Source of the DNA: Anoxybacteroides rupiense
GTDB lineage: Bacteria > Bacillota > Bacilli > Bacillales > Anoxybacillaceae
DNA length: 64,000 nucleotides
Reading direction: 5' to 3'
Assembly: GCF_014196195.1 (NCBI RefSeq)
Contig: NZ_JACIDF010000003.1
Location: 62,001-126,000, forward strand
Positions 47,769-57,055 of the stretch are shown here, one piece after another (the stretch's first letter is position 1; each line of letters starts with the position of its first letter). A program made the position numbers and the translations under genes. The notes under the pieces were generated by a model, which worked only from the letters and a program-made list of their open reading frames with translations, had not been told where the DNA came from and did no database searches.

Positions 47769-48463
47769 TAAGATCGCTCCCTTCGTTGTTGCAATATTTA
47801 GGGGGATATAGCCGTCATTTGATGCATTAACATGGATCCCCCAATGAGCAGATGATGCTCTTGTTTTGCTGCGGTGATCACGGCAAGCCATTGACTGTTT
47901 TTTTTACCTGAAAAGCGTTTATACGCATGATTGCCCTACTAGCAGGCGACAAAAAAGAGAAGGAGGGCCAACCTTGTTTAATGGATGACGTTTCTTCCTA
48001 TGTTCGATAGTATGAATAAAAAATCATACTGATGTCGGATTGATTACAATCAATTTTTCTGCTGAAATATGAAATCAGTTTTTATAGTATCCATGCATCT
48101 TGAGGATTTAATGGTAGTCTTAGAAAAAAAGACGGTCGAAGCTAGGTTCACTGACTTTCTAAACACGCGACAAAAGTTCATGCCACCCGTCTTCAGACCT
48201 ATATGAAATGGTTTTGCTGCCGGCCATCTACTGACTAAAAAACAATCCGAACCCGTGATGCTAGTTATGACATGCAACGATGATCGATATCACTTGATCC
48301 CTCAACATATGCTCTTATGTGAGCAGTCGATGATCGGGTGAACGAAGCAAGTTACCAACTTGTCTCCCGACCGTGCGTTTTTGCAGGCACCGATTGTTTA
48401 ATCTTTAAGTTGCATGAATAGAAATTGGATATGCGCTTATTTTATGACGATAGAAAAAGAATT
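47769..48463. repeat. Non-coding gap with intergenic repeat (48256-48382)
   Basis: Almost 700 bases without a credible gene. The part 48300-48382 (CCTCAACAT...TGTGAGCAG..GATGATC...CAACTTG...CGACCGTGCGTTTTT) matches 42449-42510 block by block. TGATGCTAGTT near 48260 is shared with about 61470. A 75-codon minus-strand ORF at 48050-48277 has no ribosome site and is not called. Confidence 0.45.
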
Positions 48464-49267
48464 TCAAATAAAAAGTGCTCGAGCCATCATCATGTCTCTT
48501 CCTTGATGAAGATCGCCGGCACAATGAGCATCCGAACCGTAAATCAGTGGAATGTTTCGCTTGATGGCTTCAGCAACAACCCAATGAGGCGGATAAGGTT
48601 CTTGACAGAGCGGCTTTTTCACTCCTGCTCCATTGTAGTCTATTTCATAACGGCGGCGTTGAATTTCGTCAAGAATGGACAGGATGTGCTCCTTCAGCGA
48701 AACGGAACAAGGAAATTGTTTTTGAAACTTTTGAATTAATGTCATATGGCCAATTCGTCTTGGTTTATACGGGCCAAGATCAGCAGCAATAGATTGCAAC
48801 AGCACTTGGTAATAGGCTTCGTATACGCGGTCAATCGAGCCGAAAGCTTGAATGATCTTAGAAAACATATCAGCGCTATAATCAATGCAAACATATTGAT
48901 CATCAAGCGGGAGAAAGTGTACAGATAAAATGCTATCATCCAGTTCAGGACCGATTGTTTCAAGGAAACGGGCTGTTTCTTCTTCATAACCAGCAATAAA
49001 ATCAACTTCAAGTCCCACCCGAATCGTAATGTCGCTTTTATAGCGATACTTTAAATTTTGCAATGTGACCAAATAGCTTTCGAGCTGTGATAATGGCATT
49101 GCACTGTCTTGAGCGGGAACAGGATCGACAAACGTTGCTGGTAATGGAGCATGCTCGGTAAATGAAATATCTTTATATCCGAGTTGGATCGCTCGTTCGA
49201 TATATTGCTCAAATGAATCGCGGCTGCCATGCGGACAAAACGGCGTATGAATGTGCCCATCGCGCAA
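48464..49267 (-). CDS. hisJ: Histidinol-phosphatase HisJ (PHP family)
   Basis: 267 residues from a TTG at 49267 (GGGGGA ahead). A PHP-fold metal-dependent phosphatase of histidine synthesis. Metal ligands are visible in DGHIHTPFCPHG at the N-terminus, ISFTEHAPLP (near 42), VGLEVDFIAG (near 95), SVHFLPL (near 125), and the C-terminal YGSDAHCAGDL (near 245). In B. subtilis hisJ is likewise separate from the his operon and next to ezrA. The frame continues about 25 codons upstream without support. Confidence 0.9.
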   Translation of the reverse strand: MRDGHIHTPFCPHGSRDSFEQYIERAIQLGYKDISFTEHAPLPATFVDPVPAQDSAMPLSQLESYLVTLQNLKYRYKSDITIRVGLEVDFIAGYEEETARFLETIGPELDDSILSVHFLPLDDQYVCIDYSADMFSKIIQAFGSIDRVYEAYYQVLLQSIAADLGPYKPRRIGHMTLIQKFQKQFPCSVSLKEHILSILDEIQRRRYEIDYNGAGVKKPLCQEPYPPHWVVAEAIKRNIPLIYGSDAHCAGDLHQGRDMMMARALFI

Positions 49268-49461
49268 AATAGATTCCCCCTGTTCGCTTTTATAGTGAAA
49301 AAAATGAAGATTTCTGTAAAAAAAATTAAAAATTTTGGTCAAAAAGTGTCGTTAACATGGTATCATAAAAACATTAAAAAAACATTATTTCAATGCTTTT
49401 GCCTTCTCGATAAACCACTCTTTATTTTGAATCGACTAACTCGGGTGCAAGGGGGCTCTTT

Positions 49462-51171
49462 ATGGAAATTGTAATTGTGATTTTACTCCTCGTTAGCGGG
49501 GGGATGATATATAACTACATTTATAAAAAGAAAATCTATCGTGAGATTGATCGATTGGAAGCATGGAAAATCGCCATTATGAATCGTCCTGTCACGGATG
49601 AGCTTTCGAAAGTAAAGCAGCTGAATATGACAGGGGAGACAGAGCAGCTATTTGAAAAATGGCGTCAGCAATGGGATGACATTGCAGCCGTTCAGCTTCC
49701 TGCAGTGGAAGAAAGGTTGTTTGATGCGGAAGAATTTCTTGAAAAATATCGTTATACGAAAGCGAAAGGTGTGCTGCGCGAGATTGAACAAACGCTCCGA
49801 AAAGTAGAAGAGGATATTCAAACCATCCTCTCCGAACTGAACGATCTTATTGGCAGCGAAGAACAGAATCGAGCAGAGATCGAGCAGCTTAAAGCGGCTT
49901 ATCGAGAAACGAAAAAAACGCTGCTTGCTTATCGTCATACATTTGGAGCGGCTGAGGAAAAGCTAACGGAAAAAATGGAAAGCGCCCATGCTGAATTTCA
50001 AAAATTTGAGGAGCTGACCAGCTCAGGAAATTATTTAGCGGCAAGAGAAGTAGTAATTGGCTTAAAAAACGAGCTGAGTGAGTTGGCGCAAATGCTTCAG
50101 GATATTCCTGTGCTGTTAAATGAATGCGAGACAGCGATTCCGGCACAGCTGACTGAACTTCTAGATGGGTATAGAGAAATGAAGGAAACGGGCTATATTC
50201 TTGAACATCTTCAAATTGAGCAGGAAGCCGCTGAGAAGCAAGAAAAATTAAAGCAATATATCAGCTATATTCACGATCTTCGCATTGAAGAAGCGAAGCA
50301 AGGAATTGAAGAAATAAAAGAAGAAATCGATACTCTTTACGATCTGCTCGAAAAAGAAGTGTTTGCACATCAATATGTGCAAACAGAAATCCCTCATATT
50401 GAAGAGCAACTGCATCATTTAAGCGAAGAATCAAAACAGACGGAAGCAGAAACGTTATTTGTTCAGCAAAGCTACCATTTGTCTGCTCAAGATCTTGAAA
50501 AGCATCGCAGCATTGAAAAACAAATTCAGCACCTTGTCAAACGTTTTGCATTAATTCAAGATCGAATGGCGGGAGAACAAACCGCGCATTCCGTCATTAA
50601 AGAGGAGTTAGAGCAGCTTTTTGCCCAAATCCAAACAATGAAAGAAGAGCATGAACAGTTCCGGGAAATGCTTCAAGCTTTGCGCAAGGATGAGCTGGCT
50701 GCACGCGAACAGCTTGAGTCGATGAGAAAAAAGCTATCGGAAGCGGTTCGTTTGGTAAGAAAAAGCCGGTTGCCGGGTCTTCCAGAAGCTTATAAACTGC
50801 AGCTCGATGAAGCAAAGGCGCTTTTGACGAAGGTGGCTTTGCGTCTGAACGACAAGCCCCTGAATATGGAGGCTGTCAATCAAACGCTTGCAGAAGCGTC
50901 AATTTTAGTAGAACGCGTATGTGAACGCACATTTGTCATGCTCGAGCAGGCGGATCTGGTGGAAAAAGTCATTCAATATGGAAACCGTTACCGCCGTCGG
51001 CATCCATCCGTAAAAGAGGGTTTAGAAGAAGCTGAAATGCTATTTCGAAATTATGATTATGAGCAAGCGCTTGAACAAGCGGTAGCAACTGTTGAAAAAA
51101 TCGAACCCGGCGCATTGGAACGTGTCCGCCAGCTTCTTACAGAAAAAGAAGAGCTGAAGCAAAAAGTATGA
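49462..51171 (+). CDS. ezrA: Septation ring formation regulator EzrA
   Basis: 569 residues. Residues 2-19 form one N-terminal membrane helix ([19 protein letters not shown]), and the remainder is almost entirely spectrin-like coiled coil. EzrA is a negative regulator of FtsZ ring assembly and also recruits PBP1 to the division site. The C-terminus has the family pattern [28 protein letters not shown]. Usual length (about 562 in B. subtilis). CAAGGGGG precedes the ATG. A hairpin repeat follows the stop as terminator. Confidence 0.95.
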   Translation: MEIVIVILLLVSGGMIYNYIYKKKIYREIDRLEAWKIAIMNRPVTDELSKVKQLNMTGETEQLFEKWRQQWDDIAAVQLPAVEERLFDAEEFLEKYRYTKAKGVLREIEQTLRKVEEDIQTILSELNDLIGSEEQNRAEIEQLKAAYRETKKTLLAYRHTFGAAEEKLTEKMESAHAEFQKFEELTSSGNYLAAREVVIGLKNELSELAQMLQDIPVLLNECETAIPAQLTELLDGYREMKETGYILEHLQIEQEAAEKQEKLKQYISYIHDLRIEEAKQGIEEIKEEIDTLYDLLEKEVFAHQYVQTEIPHIEEQLHHLSEESKQTEAETLFVQQSYHLSAQDLEKHRSIEKQIQHLVKRFALIQDRMAGEQTAHSVIKEELEQLFAQIQTMKEEHEQFREMLQALRKDELAAREQLESMRKKLSEAVRLVRKSRLPGLPEAYKLQLDEAKALLTKVALRLNDKPLNMEAVNQTLAEASILVERVCERTFVMLEQADLVEKVIQYGNRYRRRHPSVKEGLEEAEMLFRNYDYEQALEQAVATVEKIEPGALERVRQLLTEKEELKQKV

Positions 51172-51195
51172 CAAGAAGAAATCGATAAATGGTAC

Positions 51196-51285
51196 GGTAG
51201 ACAAAGTTCATATTGGCTTTGTCTACCACTGTTTTCTTTCCATTTTGTCCTTGAATTATTTAAAAAACGCTTGGCAGATAAGGAG
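51196..51285 (+). repeat. Dispersed hairpin repeat, copy 3 (ezrA terminator)
   Basis: GGTAGACAAAG (51196-51206) pairs with CTTTGTCTACC (51217-51227), followed by ACTGTTTTCTTT. The conserved tail TTGGCAGATAAGGAG is at 51271-51285. It starts 25 bases behind the ezrA stop on the same strand and has the same architecture as the copies at 17912 and 35056. Confidence 0.8.
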
Positions 51286-51381
51286 CGCCGTCGAGCGAAG
51301 TGGCGAATCAAAACAAGCCGTTTATGAGAGAGGACAAGCGGGGCGAGTAATGCGGGATGAAAACGTTTGTCAGCAGGGGGC

Positions 51382-51420
51382 CGATAAATATCTTCACCTG
51401 AGATATTTATCGGTTTTTTC
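51382..51420 (+). terminator. Strong terminator upstream of the cysteine desulfurase gene
   Basis: CCGATAAATATCT (51382-51394) pairs perfectly with AGATATTTATCGG (51402-51414), followed by TTTTTT. It lies about 155 bases after the ezrA repeat hairpin. It may be a second ezrA terminator, or may end a short untranslated RNA or nifZ leader. Confidence 0.8.
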
Positions 51421-51525
51421 GTGAATAATGTAATTGCGGTTCAACGATTTTATTTTTATTATTAAAGACGGATTATTTTTAGGAACATGTATCGGCATCA
51501 TGATTTTAAAGGAGGAATGGCCGCC

Positions 51526-52668
51526 GTGATTTATTTGGACAATAGCGCTACAACAAAGCCATTTCCTGAAGCAATCGATTCATTTATGACGGTTGCTACA
51601 AAATATTTTGGCAACCCTTCTTCACTTCATGAGCTTGGAATGAAAGCGGAAAGGCTGCTTGAGCAATCAAGGGAACAGACGGCTTTTTTGTTAGGGGTTA
51701 AACCGAATGAAATCATTTTTACGTCTGGAGGAACAGAAGCCAATAATTTTGCCATTAAAGGTGCTGCGATCCAGTATCGCCAGCGTGGAAACCATATTAT
51801 TACAACAATGATTGAACATCCATCAGTGGCTGAGCCATGCAGACAGCTTGAACAAATGGGATTTGAAGTAACCTATTTGCCGGTGAATGAAAAAGGGATC
51901 ATAGACATAGACGAGCTGGCTCGCGCGATTCGCGAAGAGACGATTCTCGTTTCCGTCATGCATGTTAATAATGAAGTGGGAGCGATCCAGCCGATTGAGC
52001 AAATTGGTCAGCTGCTTAAGCAACATCCGAAAATCGTGTTTCATGTTGATCATGTACAAGGAGTGACAAAAGTTCCTCTTGATTTAAAAAAGGCGCATAT
52101 CGATCTATGTACGATGTCCGCCCATAAATTTCATGGTTTACGTGGAGCAGGAATTTTATACCTTCGCAACGGCATTCGTCTATCTCCTCTTTTAGCAGGG
52201 GGAGGTCAAGAACTACAAATGCGTTCAGGCACTGAAAATGTCGCAGCGATTGTGGCGATGACAAAAGCGCTACGTTTGTCATTTGCTGCCTTTGAACAAA
52301 AAGCAGCTTATTTGTTCGCTCTAAAAGAACGCTGGATACAAGAATTAGCAAAAATAGCAGATATTCAGCTGAATACGCCTGCTGAGCATTCCGCTCCTCA
52401 TATTATTAACTTTTCGCTTAATGGCTTAAAATCTGAGGTTTTTGTGCATGAATTGGAAAAACAACATATTTTTGTTTCTACAACATCGGCTTGTTCCTCG
52501 AAAAAGCGCACACCGAGCAAAACGTTGATGGCCATGGGAGTGGATCAACAAAAAGCCGAAAGCGCTGTAAGGATTAGCCTATCATATGAAAATAAGCTGG
52601 AAGAAATTCCTGTGGCGATTCACGCCATTCAACACGCCATTCAAAAATTAAAAGAAGTGACGAGGTAG
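51526..52668 (+). CDS. nifZ: Cysteine desulfurase NifZ/IscS-like
   Basis: 380 residues. A PLP enzyme that takes sulfur from cysteine. The PLP lysine lies in SAHKFHGLRGAG near residue 200, FVDHVQG-type residues appear in FHVDHVQGVTK, and the mobile-loop cysteine is in TTSACSSKK near 323. The GTG at 51526 is chosen because AAAGGAGG stands 10 bases before it; an ATG nine bases upstream of the GTG is too close. It is followed after 5 bases by thiI, the standard pairing in which NifZ feeds sulfur to ThiI for 4-thiouridine in tRNA. Confidence 0.92.
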   Translation: MIYLDNSATTKPFPEAIDSFMTVATKYFGNPSSLHELGMKAERLLEQSREQTAFLLGVKPNEIIFTSGGTEANNFAIKGAAIQYRQRGNHIITTMIEHPSVAEPCRQLEQMGFEVTYLPVNEKGIIDIDELARAIREETILVSVMHVNNEVGAIQPIEQIGQLLKQHPKIVFHVDHVQGVTKVPLDLKKAHIDLCTMSAHKFHGLRGAGILYLRNGIRLSPLLAGGGQELQMRSGTENVAAIVAMTKALRLSFAAFEQKAAYLFALKERWIQELAKIADIQLNTPAEHSAPHIINFSLNGLKSEVFVHELEKQHIFVSTTSACSSKKRTPSKTLMAMGVDQQKAESAVRISLSYENKLEEIPVAIHAIQHAIQKLKEVTR

Positions 52669-52673
52669 AGAAC

Positions 52674-53879
52674 ATGAAATATGATCGTATTTTAATCCGC
52701 TACGGAGAAATGTCGACAAAGGGGAAAAACCGCAATCGTTTCGTTGTCCGTTTGAAGCAAAATATTGCTAAAAAATTAGCCTCATTTTCAAATATAAAAA
52801 TTGAATACATGAGAGACCGGATGTACATTTTATTGAATGGTGAACCACATGAAAAGGTTATGGAACAGCTAAAAACGGTATTTGGAATTCAATCCTTCAG
52901 CTTAGCCATCAAATGCGAAAATGATATCCAGCAGATTCGAGAAGCGGCATTAACGGCTGTTCAACAAAATGAATATGAAGGAAAAACGTTTAAGGTAAGT
53001 GCTAAACGAGTGGATAAACAGTTTCCAGTCGGAAGCAGCGAGCTTAACTATGAAATTGGCAGCCACATTTTGCGAAATACGCAAAATTTGACGGTGAACG
53101 TTCATCAGCCAGACATTCATGTTCGCGTGGAAGTACGAAAAGATGGAACGTATGTAACATGTCATGATGTTCCGGGAGCGGGCGGTCTTCCAGTGGGCAC
53201 GAGCGGAAAAGCCATGCTCATGTTATCAGGAGGAATTGACAGTCCAGTTGCCGGGTACTTAGCGATGAAGAGGGGGCTAGAAATTGAAGCCGTCCATTTT
53301 TTCAGCCCGCCGTTTACAAGTGAACGAGCCAAGCAAAAAGTGATTGATTTAGTTAAAAAACTCACGAAGTTTGGCGGCAAAATCAAGCTGCATATCGTTC
53401 CGTTTACAGATATCCAGCAGACCATCCATCGCCAAGTACCAGATGGTTATTCGCTTATTTCATCAAGAAGAATGATGCTAAAAATCACCGATTTATTGCG
53501 AAAAAAACATAATGGCTTAGCGATTGTGACGGGGGAAAGCCTTGGCCAAGTAGCAAGCCAAACGCTTGAAAGCATGTTTGTCATCAATGATATGACAACA
53601 ACGCCTGTGCTTCGGCCGCTCGTTTCAATGGATAAAACGGAAATTATTGAACTAGCGAGAAAAATTGATACACATGATATTTCTATTTTGCCGTATGAGG
53701 ATTGCTGCACCATTTTTACTCCAAGCTCACCAAAAACAAGACCGAAGCGAGAAAAAGTGGCTTACTATGAAAGCTTTATCGATTTAGAGCCACTTATTGA
53801 AACGGCGGTCGCCAACACAGAAACATGGGTCATTGATGAGGCATTTACGTCAGCTGATGAGTTTGAGAACTTATTTTAA
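52674..53879 (+). CDS. thiI: tRNA 4-thiouridine synthetase ThiI
   Basis: 401 residues. N-terminal ferredoxin-like plus THUMP RNA-binding domains (about residues 1-165) and a PP-loop ATPase with MLSGGIDSPVAGYLAMKRG near residue 183. It adenylates U8 of tRNA and inserts sulfur. There is no rhodanese domain, as usual in Gram-positive bacteria, so sulfur relay depends directly on the upstream desulfurase. GAGGTAGAG precedes the ATG. A short element (53883-53936) lies immediately behind the stop. Confidence 0.95.
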   Translation: MKYDRILIRYGEMSTKGKNRNRFVVRLKQNIAKKLASFSNIKIEYMRDRMYILLNGEPHEKVMEQLKTVFGIQSFSLAIKCENDIQQIREAALTAVQQNEYEGKTFKVSAKRVDKQFPVGSSELNYEIGSHILRNTQNLTVNVHQPDIHVRVEVRKDGTYVTCHDVPGAGGLPVGTSGKAMLMLSGGIDSPVAGYLAMKRGLEIEAVHFFSPPFTSERAKQKVIDLVKKLTKFGGKIKLHIVPFTDIQQTIHRQVPDGYSLISSRRMMLKITDLLRKKHNGLAIVTGESLGQVASQTLESMFVINDMTTTPVLRPLVSMDKTEIIELARKIDTHDISILPYEDCCTIFTPSSPKTRPKREKVAYYESFIDLEPLIETAVANTETWVIDEAFTSADEFENLF

Positions 53880-53882
53880 CAT

Positions 53883-53936
53883 ACTCCTCCAAGAAGTCTT
53901 CCATCTCTAAACCAAGCGTAGGTGGGGGAGGTTCAT
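53883..53936. mobile_element. Short form of the structured element (see 21973-22155)
   Basis: AAGAAGTCTTCCATCTCTAA at 53891-53910 matches 21973-21992 at 17 of 20 bases. The following GCGTAGGTGGGGGAGGTT resembles the right hairpin at 22132-22153. The two parts fold on each other (CTTCCATCT.. with ..AGGTGGGGGAG, two mismatches). It therefore looks like an internally deleted or end-only copy. It may serve as the thiI terminator. The mobile-element label is inference from end structure. Confidence 0.45.
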
Positions 53937-53991
53937 ATATAACATGTGCATATCATAGGATTTGTATATAAAAATTACCAAAAATCTAAAC

Positions 53992-54021
53992 GCATGATTC
54001 GCTGTGTTTTCACACACTCTA
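53992..54021 (+). promoter_or_regulatory. Sigma-G-like promoter of the SASP gene
   Basis: GCATG at 53992-53996, 18 bases, CACTCTA at 54015-54021. Fits the forespore sigma-G consensus (GHATR, CATWHTA) with one mismatch in the -10, 25 bases before the start codon. Confidence 0.55.
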
Positions 54022-54045
54022 TAGATACAAGGGAGGTGAAAACAC

Positions 54046-54258
54046 ATGGCACGCAATAACAACTCTAATCAATTGTTAGTGGCTGGAGCTCAACAAGCTC
54101 TTGATCAAATGAAATATGAAATCGCTCAAGAATTTGGCGTAAATCTTGGTGCTGACACAACTTCTCGTGCTAACGGTTCTGTTGGTGGAGAAATTACAAA
54201 ACGTCTTGTTGCTATGGCGCAACAACAATTAAGTGGAGCACACCCTACTCAATTTTAA
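54046..54258 (+). CDS. sspA: Alpha/beta-type small acid-soluble spore protein
   Basis: 70 residues. The two conserved SASP blocks are present: [19 protein letters not shown], including the GPR protease cleavage region after EIAQEFG, and [20 protein letters not shown]. These proteins coat spore DNA, put it in an A-like form and protect it from UV and heat, then are degraded on germination. GGGAGGTGAAAAC precedes the ATG, and a terminator follows. Position next to thiI corresponds to sspA in B. subtilis. Confidence 0.95.
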   Translation: MARNNNSNQLLVAGAQQALDQMKYEIAQEFGVNLGADTTSRANGSVGGEITKRLVAMAQQQLSGAHPTQF

Positions 54259-54276
54259 TTAAATATTATGGCTATG

Positions 54277-54305
54277 AAGGCGGGAATTTTTCCCGCCTTT
54301 ATTAT
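54277..54305 (+). terminator. Terminator of sspA
   Basis: AAGGCGGGAA (54277-54286) pairs with TTCCCGCCTT (54290-54299) followed by TATTATTT. Confidence 0.88.
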
Positions 54306-54380
54306 TTCAAAAAATTATTCAAAAAATTCTAATTTTTTTGTATAATTTACTTTGAGAAAAGAAGTGGGGGGATGAGGAGA

Positions 54381-55973
54381 ATGAACCGTGAAGATTTAAT
54401 TGCGCCTAAGCAATATAATTTAACTTCTGAAATTGAGGCACACGCCAAGCGAGCTCCTGAGAGAATCGCGTTAAAATGGGAGAATGAAGAAGGGCATAAA
54501 AAGGAAATTACGTATGAGGAGCTTCTCAAAAGAACGAATCAAATTGGAAACGCTTTACTTTCTGCGGGTCTTCATCAAGGAGATAAGGTTTTGATTATGG
54601 TACCGCGCTTAATTGAAGCGTATGAAGCTTATTTAGCAGCATTAAAAATTGGGGCCGTCGTTATTCCAAGTTCAGAAATGTTGCGCACAAAAGATTTGCA
54701 GTATCGTATGTCACATGGAGAGGTTAAGGCTGTGATCGTTTATGAACCATATGTCCAACAGTTTGGGTCCATTCAACATATGGACGGCATTTTGAAATTT
54801 GTCATTGGCGATCGCGAAGAGGAAGGCTGGATTCATTTGATGAAATTAAGCGAATCGCAAAGCGGTGAATTATTCGCAGCCAATACGTCTCGTGACGATA
54901 TGGCATTTTTATCGTATACGTCGGGGACAACAGGAAATCCAAAAGGGGTTGTCCATACGCACGGCTGGGCTTATGCCCATTTACGTACGGCAGCAAAGAA
55001 CTGGCTATGTATTGAAGAGAATGATGTTGTTTGGGCGACGGCAGGACCTGGATGGCAAAAATGGATTTGGAGCCCGTTTTTATCGGTGCTCGGTTCAGGA
55101 GCAACGGGATTTGTCTATTACGGACGATTTGAGCCAGAAAAGTATTTGCAGCTTTTAAGCAAATATGAAGTCAATGTTCTTTGCTGTACGCCAACGGAAT
55201 ATCGCTTAATGGCAAAAGTGCCGACAATCGGCCAGTATCAGTTGCCGCACTTGCATAGTGCCGTATCTGCTGGAGAACCGTTAAATCGGGAAGTGATTGA
55301 TACATTTGCCAAGCATTTTAACATACAAGTACGCGACGGATATGGACAAACAGAGAATACGCTGCTTGTTGGTGTGATGAAGGGAATGGAAATAAAGCCA
55401 GGTTCCATGGGAAAACCGACACCGGGGAATCGTGTCGAGATTGTTAATGAAAATGGGGAGCCTTGTCAAGTTGGAGAAGTAGGAGATATTGCGGTTCATA
55501 TTGAAACACCGGCTCTGTTTAAGCATTATTATAAAGATCCTGAACGGACAGCCATGCAGTTTCGCGGCGATTATTACATTACGGGAGACAAAGCGAAAAA
55601 GGATGAGGACGGTTACTTTTGGTTTGAAGGCCGCGGTGACGATATTATTATCAGCTCGGGCTATACGATTGGACCTTTTGAAGTGGAAGACGCGCTTGTT
55701 AAGCATCCAGCTGTCAAAGAGTGCGCTGTTGTTGCCAGCCCAGACGAGATACGCGGACATGTCGTGAAGGCGTTTATTGTGCTGCGTGAAGGCGTGGATG
55801 CGAGCGATCCGTCGCTTATTCCAGCTTTGCAGGAGCATGTTAAGCAACTAACCGCACCATATAAGTATCCTCGCAAAATTGAGTTTATTGAAGAATTGCC
55901 TAAAACGACGTCCGGAAAAATTCGCCGTGTTGAACTACGGGAGCGGGAAATGAAGCTAGCACAGCAAAAATAG
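54381..55973 (+). CDS. ytcI: Acyl-CoA synthetase YtcI (AMP-forming)
   Basis: 530 residues, ANL superfamily. The P-loop FLSYTSGTTGNPKGVVH is near residue 178, DGYGQTENTLL near 320, GDKAKKDEDGYFWFEGRGDD near 405, and the C-terminal catalytic lysine is in PKTTSGKIRRVEL near 515. It activates a carboxylic acid as acyl-AMP and then acyl-CoA; the acid is unknown, with medium-chain or acetate-like acids likely. It resembles AcsA in this window but is shorter and has a different substrate region. The ATG at 54381 has GGGGGG nine bases upstream. There is an alternative ATG at 54372. Confidence 0.88.
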   Translation: MNREDLIAPKQYNLTSEIEAHAKRAPERIALKWENEEGHKKEITYEELLKRTNQIGNALLSAGLHQGDKVLIMVPRLIEAYEAYLAALKIGAVVIPSSEMLRTKDLQYRMSHGEVKAVIVYEPYVQQFGSIQHMDGILKFVIGDREEEGWIHLMKLSESQSGELFAANTSRDDMAFLSYTSGTTGNPKGVVHTHGWAYAHLRTAAKNWLCIEENDVVWATAGPGWQKWIWSPFLSVLGSGATGFVYYGRFEPEKYLQLLSKYEVNVLCCTPTEYRLMAKVPTIGQYQLPHLHSAVSAGEPLNREVIDTFAKHFNIQVRDGYGQTENTLLVGVMKGMEIKPGSMGKPTPGNRVEIVNENGEPCQVGEVGDIAVHIETPALFKHYYKDPERTAMQFRGDYYITGDKAKKDEDGYFWFEGRGDDIIISSGYTIGPFEVEDALVKHPAVKECAVVASPDEIRGHVVKAFIVLREGVDASDPSLIPALQEHVKQLTAPYKYPRKIEFIEELPKTTSGKIRRVELREREMKLAQQK

Positions 55974-56031
55974 CGAAGCAGCTCGACATCAACAGATCGA
56001 TCTTTTGAAGAAAGATAAAGCATTTTCAATA

Positions 56032-56066
56032 AAAAGGCTGATCTCAAAAATGAGATCAGCCTTTTC
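56032..56066. terminator. Bidirectional terminator between ytcI and NAD kinase 2
   Basis: AAAAGGCTGATCTCA (56032-56046) pairs perfectly with TGAGATCAGCCTTTT (56051-56065) around AAAA. Confidence 0.92.
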
Positions 56067-56070
56067 AGAC

Positions 56071-56118
56071 TGCTGAAAAACGATTTTGTCAACGACAAAA
56101 ACGTTTTTTACAGCAAGG
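56071..56118 (-). terminator. Long imperfect hairpin downstream of nadK2
   Basis: The arms GCTG(A)AAAACG..TTTTGTC and GACAAAA..CGTTTTTTACAGC form a long stem around AAC. It lies 12 bases after the end of nadK2 and probably acts with the next hairpin as a tandem terminator. Confidence 0.6.
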
Positions 56119-56129
56119 TGATTTTATGC

Positions 56130-56936
56130 TTAAAGAAATGTTCGTTTCACTTTTTCCCAGAATGAATTATCTTTTAAACGAACCGTTTTCACGATGCGGC
56201 TGCTTAAAGAAATTTCAATCTTTTCAATATGTTGAATGCTTAACGCTTCATTATCCATGCCAATGATAGGATAATGGTTTCCATCTGGAGAGATTTTTAA
56301 TGTTAATTTTCGTTGACCGCTTAAAATAAAAGAAGAACCTAGCGTGCGGTAGCGATTATTATTCAATGAAGCAAGTTCGCTGACTTGAATGCACGGCAGA
56401 AGAGGATCAACGACCGCTCCATTGACGGACTTATTGTAAGCAGTGCTTCCTGTCGGAGTCGCGACAATGATTCCATCGCCCCGAAACGTTTCAAAATGCA
56501 AATCGTCAATAAATACATCCATCACAAATGTTTTAATAATTCCGGAACGGATAGAGCATTCATTTAAGCAAAAAAAGGATGCTGTATCATCAATGGTTAC
56601 TTGAATAATAGGATATTTACGCACCTCAATTTGCTCATGCGTCATCGCTTCCACCATATGGTCTGTATCGTCGATATGAAAATCGCAATAAAACCCACGT
56701 GATGGCAGAGTAGAAATGCCGGCATATAAACAGTCATCCCGAAATCCGCTTTGTCGTACCGCTTGAAGAAACGAGCCGTCATCCCCAATACTGACAATGA
56801 TATTTGCTTTTCGATGGTCATCCACTACAACGAAATGATTTTGTTCTGCAATTTTGATCAGAGGTTCAACTTGCTTCTTCAGTTGTTCATCGTGTTTATA
56901 GAAAAAGTACAAGTGATTTCGCCTTTGTTCCATCAT
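56130..56936 (-). CDS. nadK2: NAD kinase 2 (YtdI/PpnK2)
   Basis: 268 residues. Phosphorylates NAD to NADP with ATP or polyphosphate. The GDDG motif is in IIVSIGDDGSFL near residue 50, and the NAD-binding block RGDGIIVATPTGSTAYNKS is near 153. Bacillaceae have two NAD kinases; this is the paralog that B. subtilis carries next to ytcI and sppA. GGAGGATGG precedes two adjacent ATGs. Transcribed divergently from sppA. Confidence 0.93.
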   Translation of the reverse strand: MMEQRRNHLYFFYKHDEQLKKQVEPLIKIAEQNHFVVVDDHRKANIIVSIGDDGSFLQAVRQSGFRDDCLYAGISTLPSRGFYCDFHIDDTDHMVEAMTHEQIEVRKYPIIQVTIDDTASFFCLNECSIRSGIIKTFVMDVFIDDLHFETFRGDGIIVATPTGSTAYNKSVNGAVVDPLLPCIQVSELASLNNNRYRTLGSSFILSGQRKLTLKISPDGNHYPIIGMDNEALSIQHIEKIEISLSSRIVKTVRLKDNSFWEKVKRTFL

Positions 56937-57055
56937 CCATCCTCCAGTTTGCCATATTTTAGTTCATCGATAATTATGGTAAAATAAATAAATCGTACAT
57001 ATAGTTTACCACTTATTTCTTTATGAAAAAAATGATTTGTAAAGGGGGAATGAAG

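Noticed and set aside
48050-48277. Minus-strand ORF of 75 codons in the msrC-hisJ gap
   Set aside because: No ribosome site, no recognisable domain, surrounded by repeat sequence.
51350-51373. TGAAAACGTTTGTCA as a CcpA site upstream of nifZ
   Set aside because: The half-sites are one base too far apart for the cre consensus, and the outer CA is missing at the right place.
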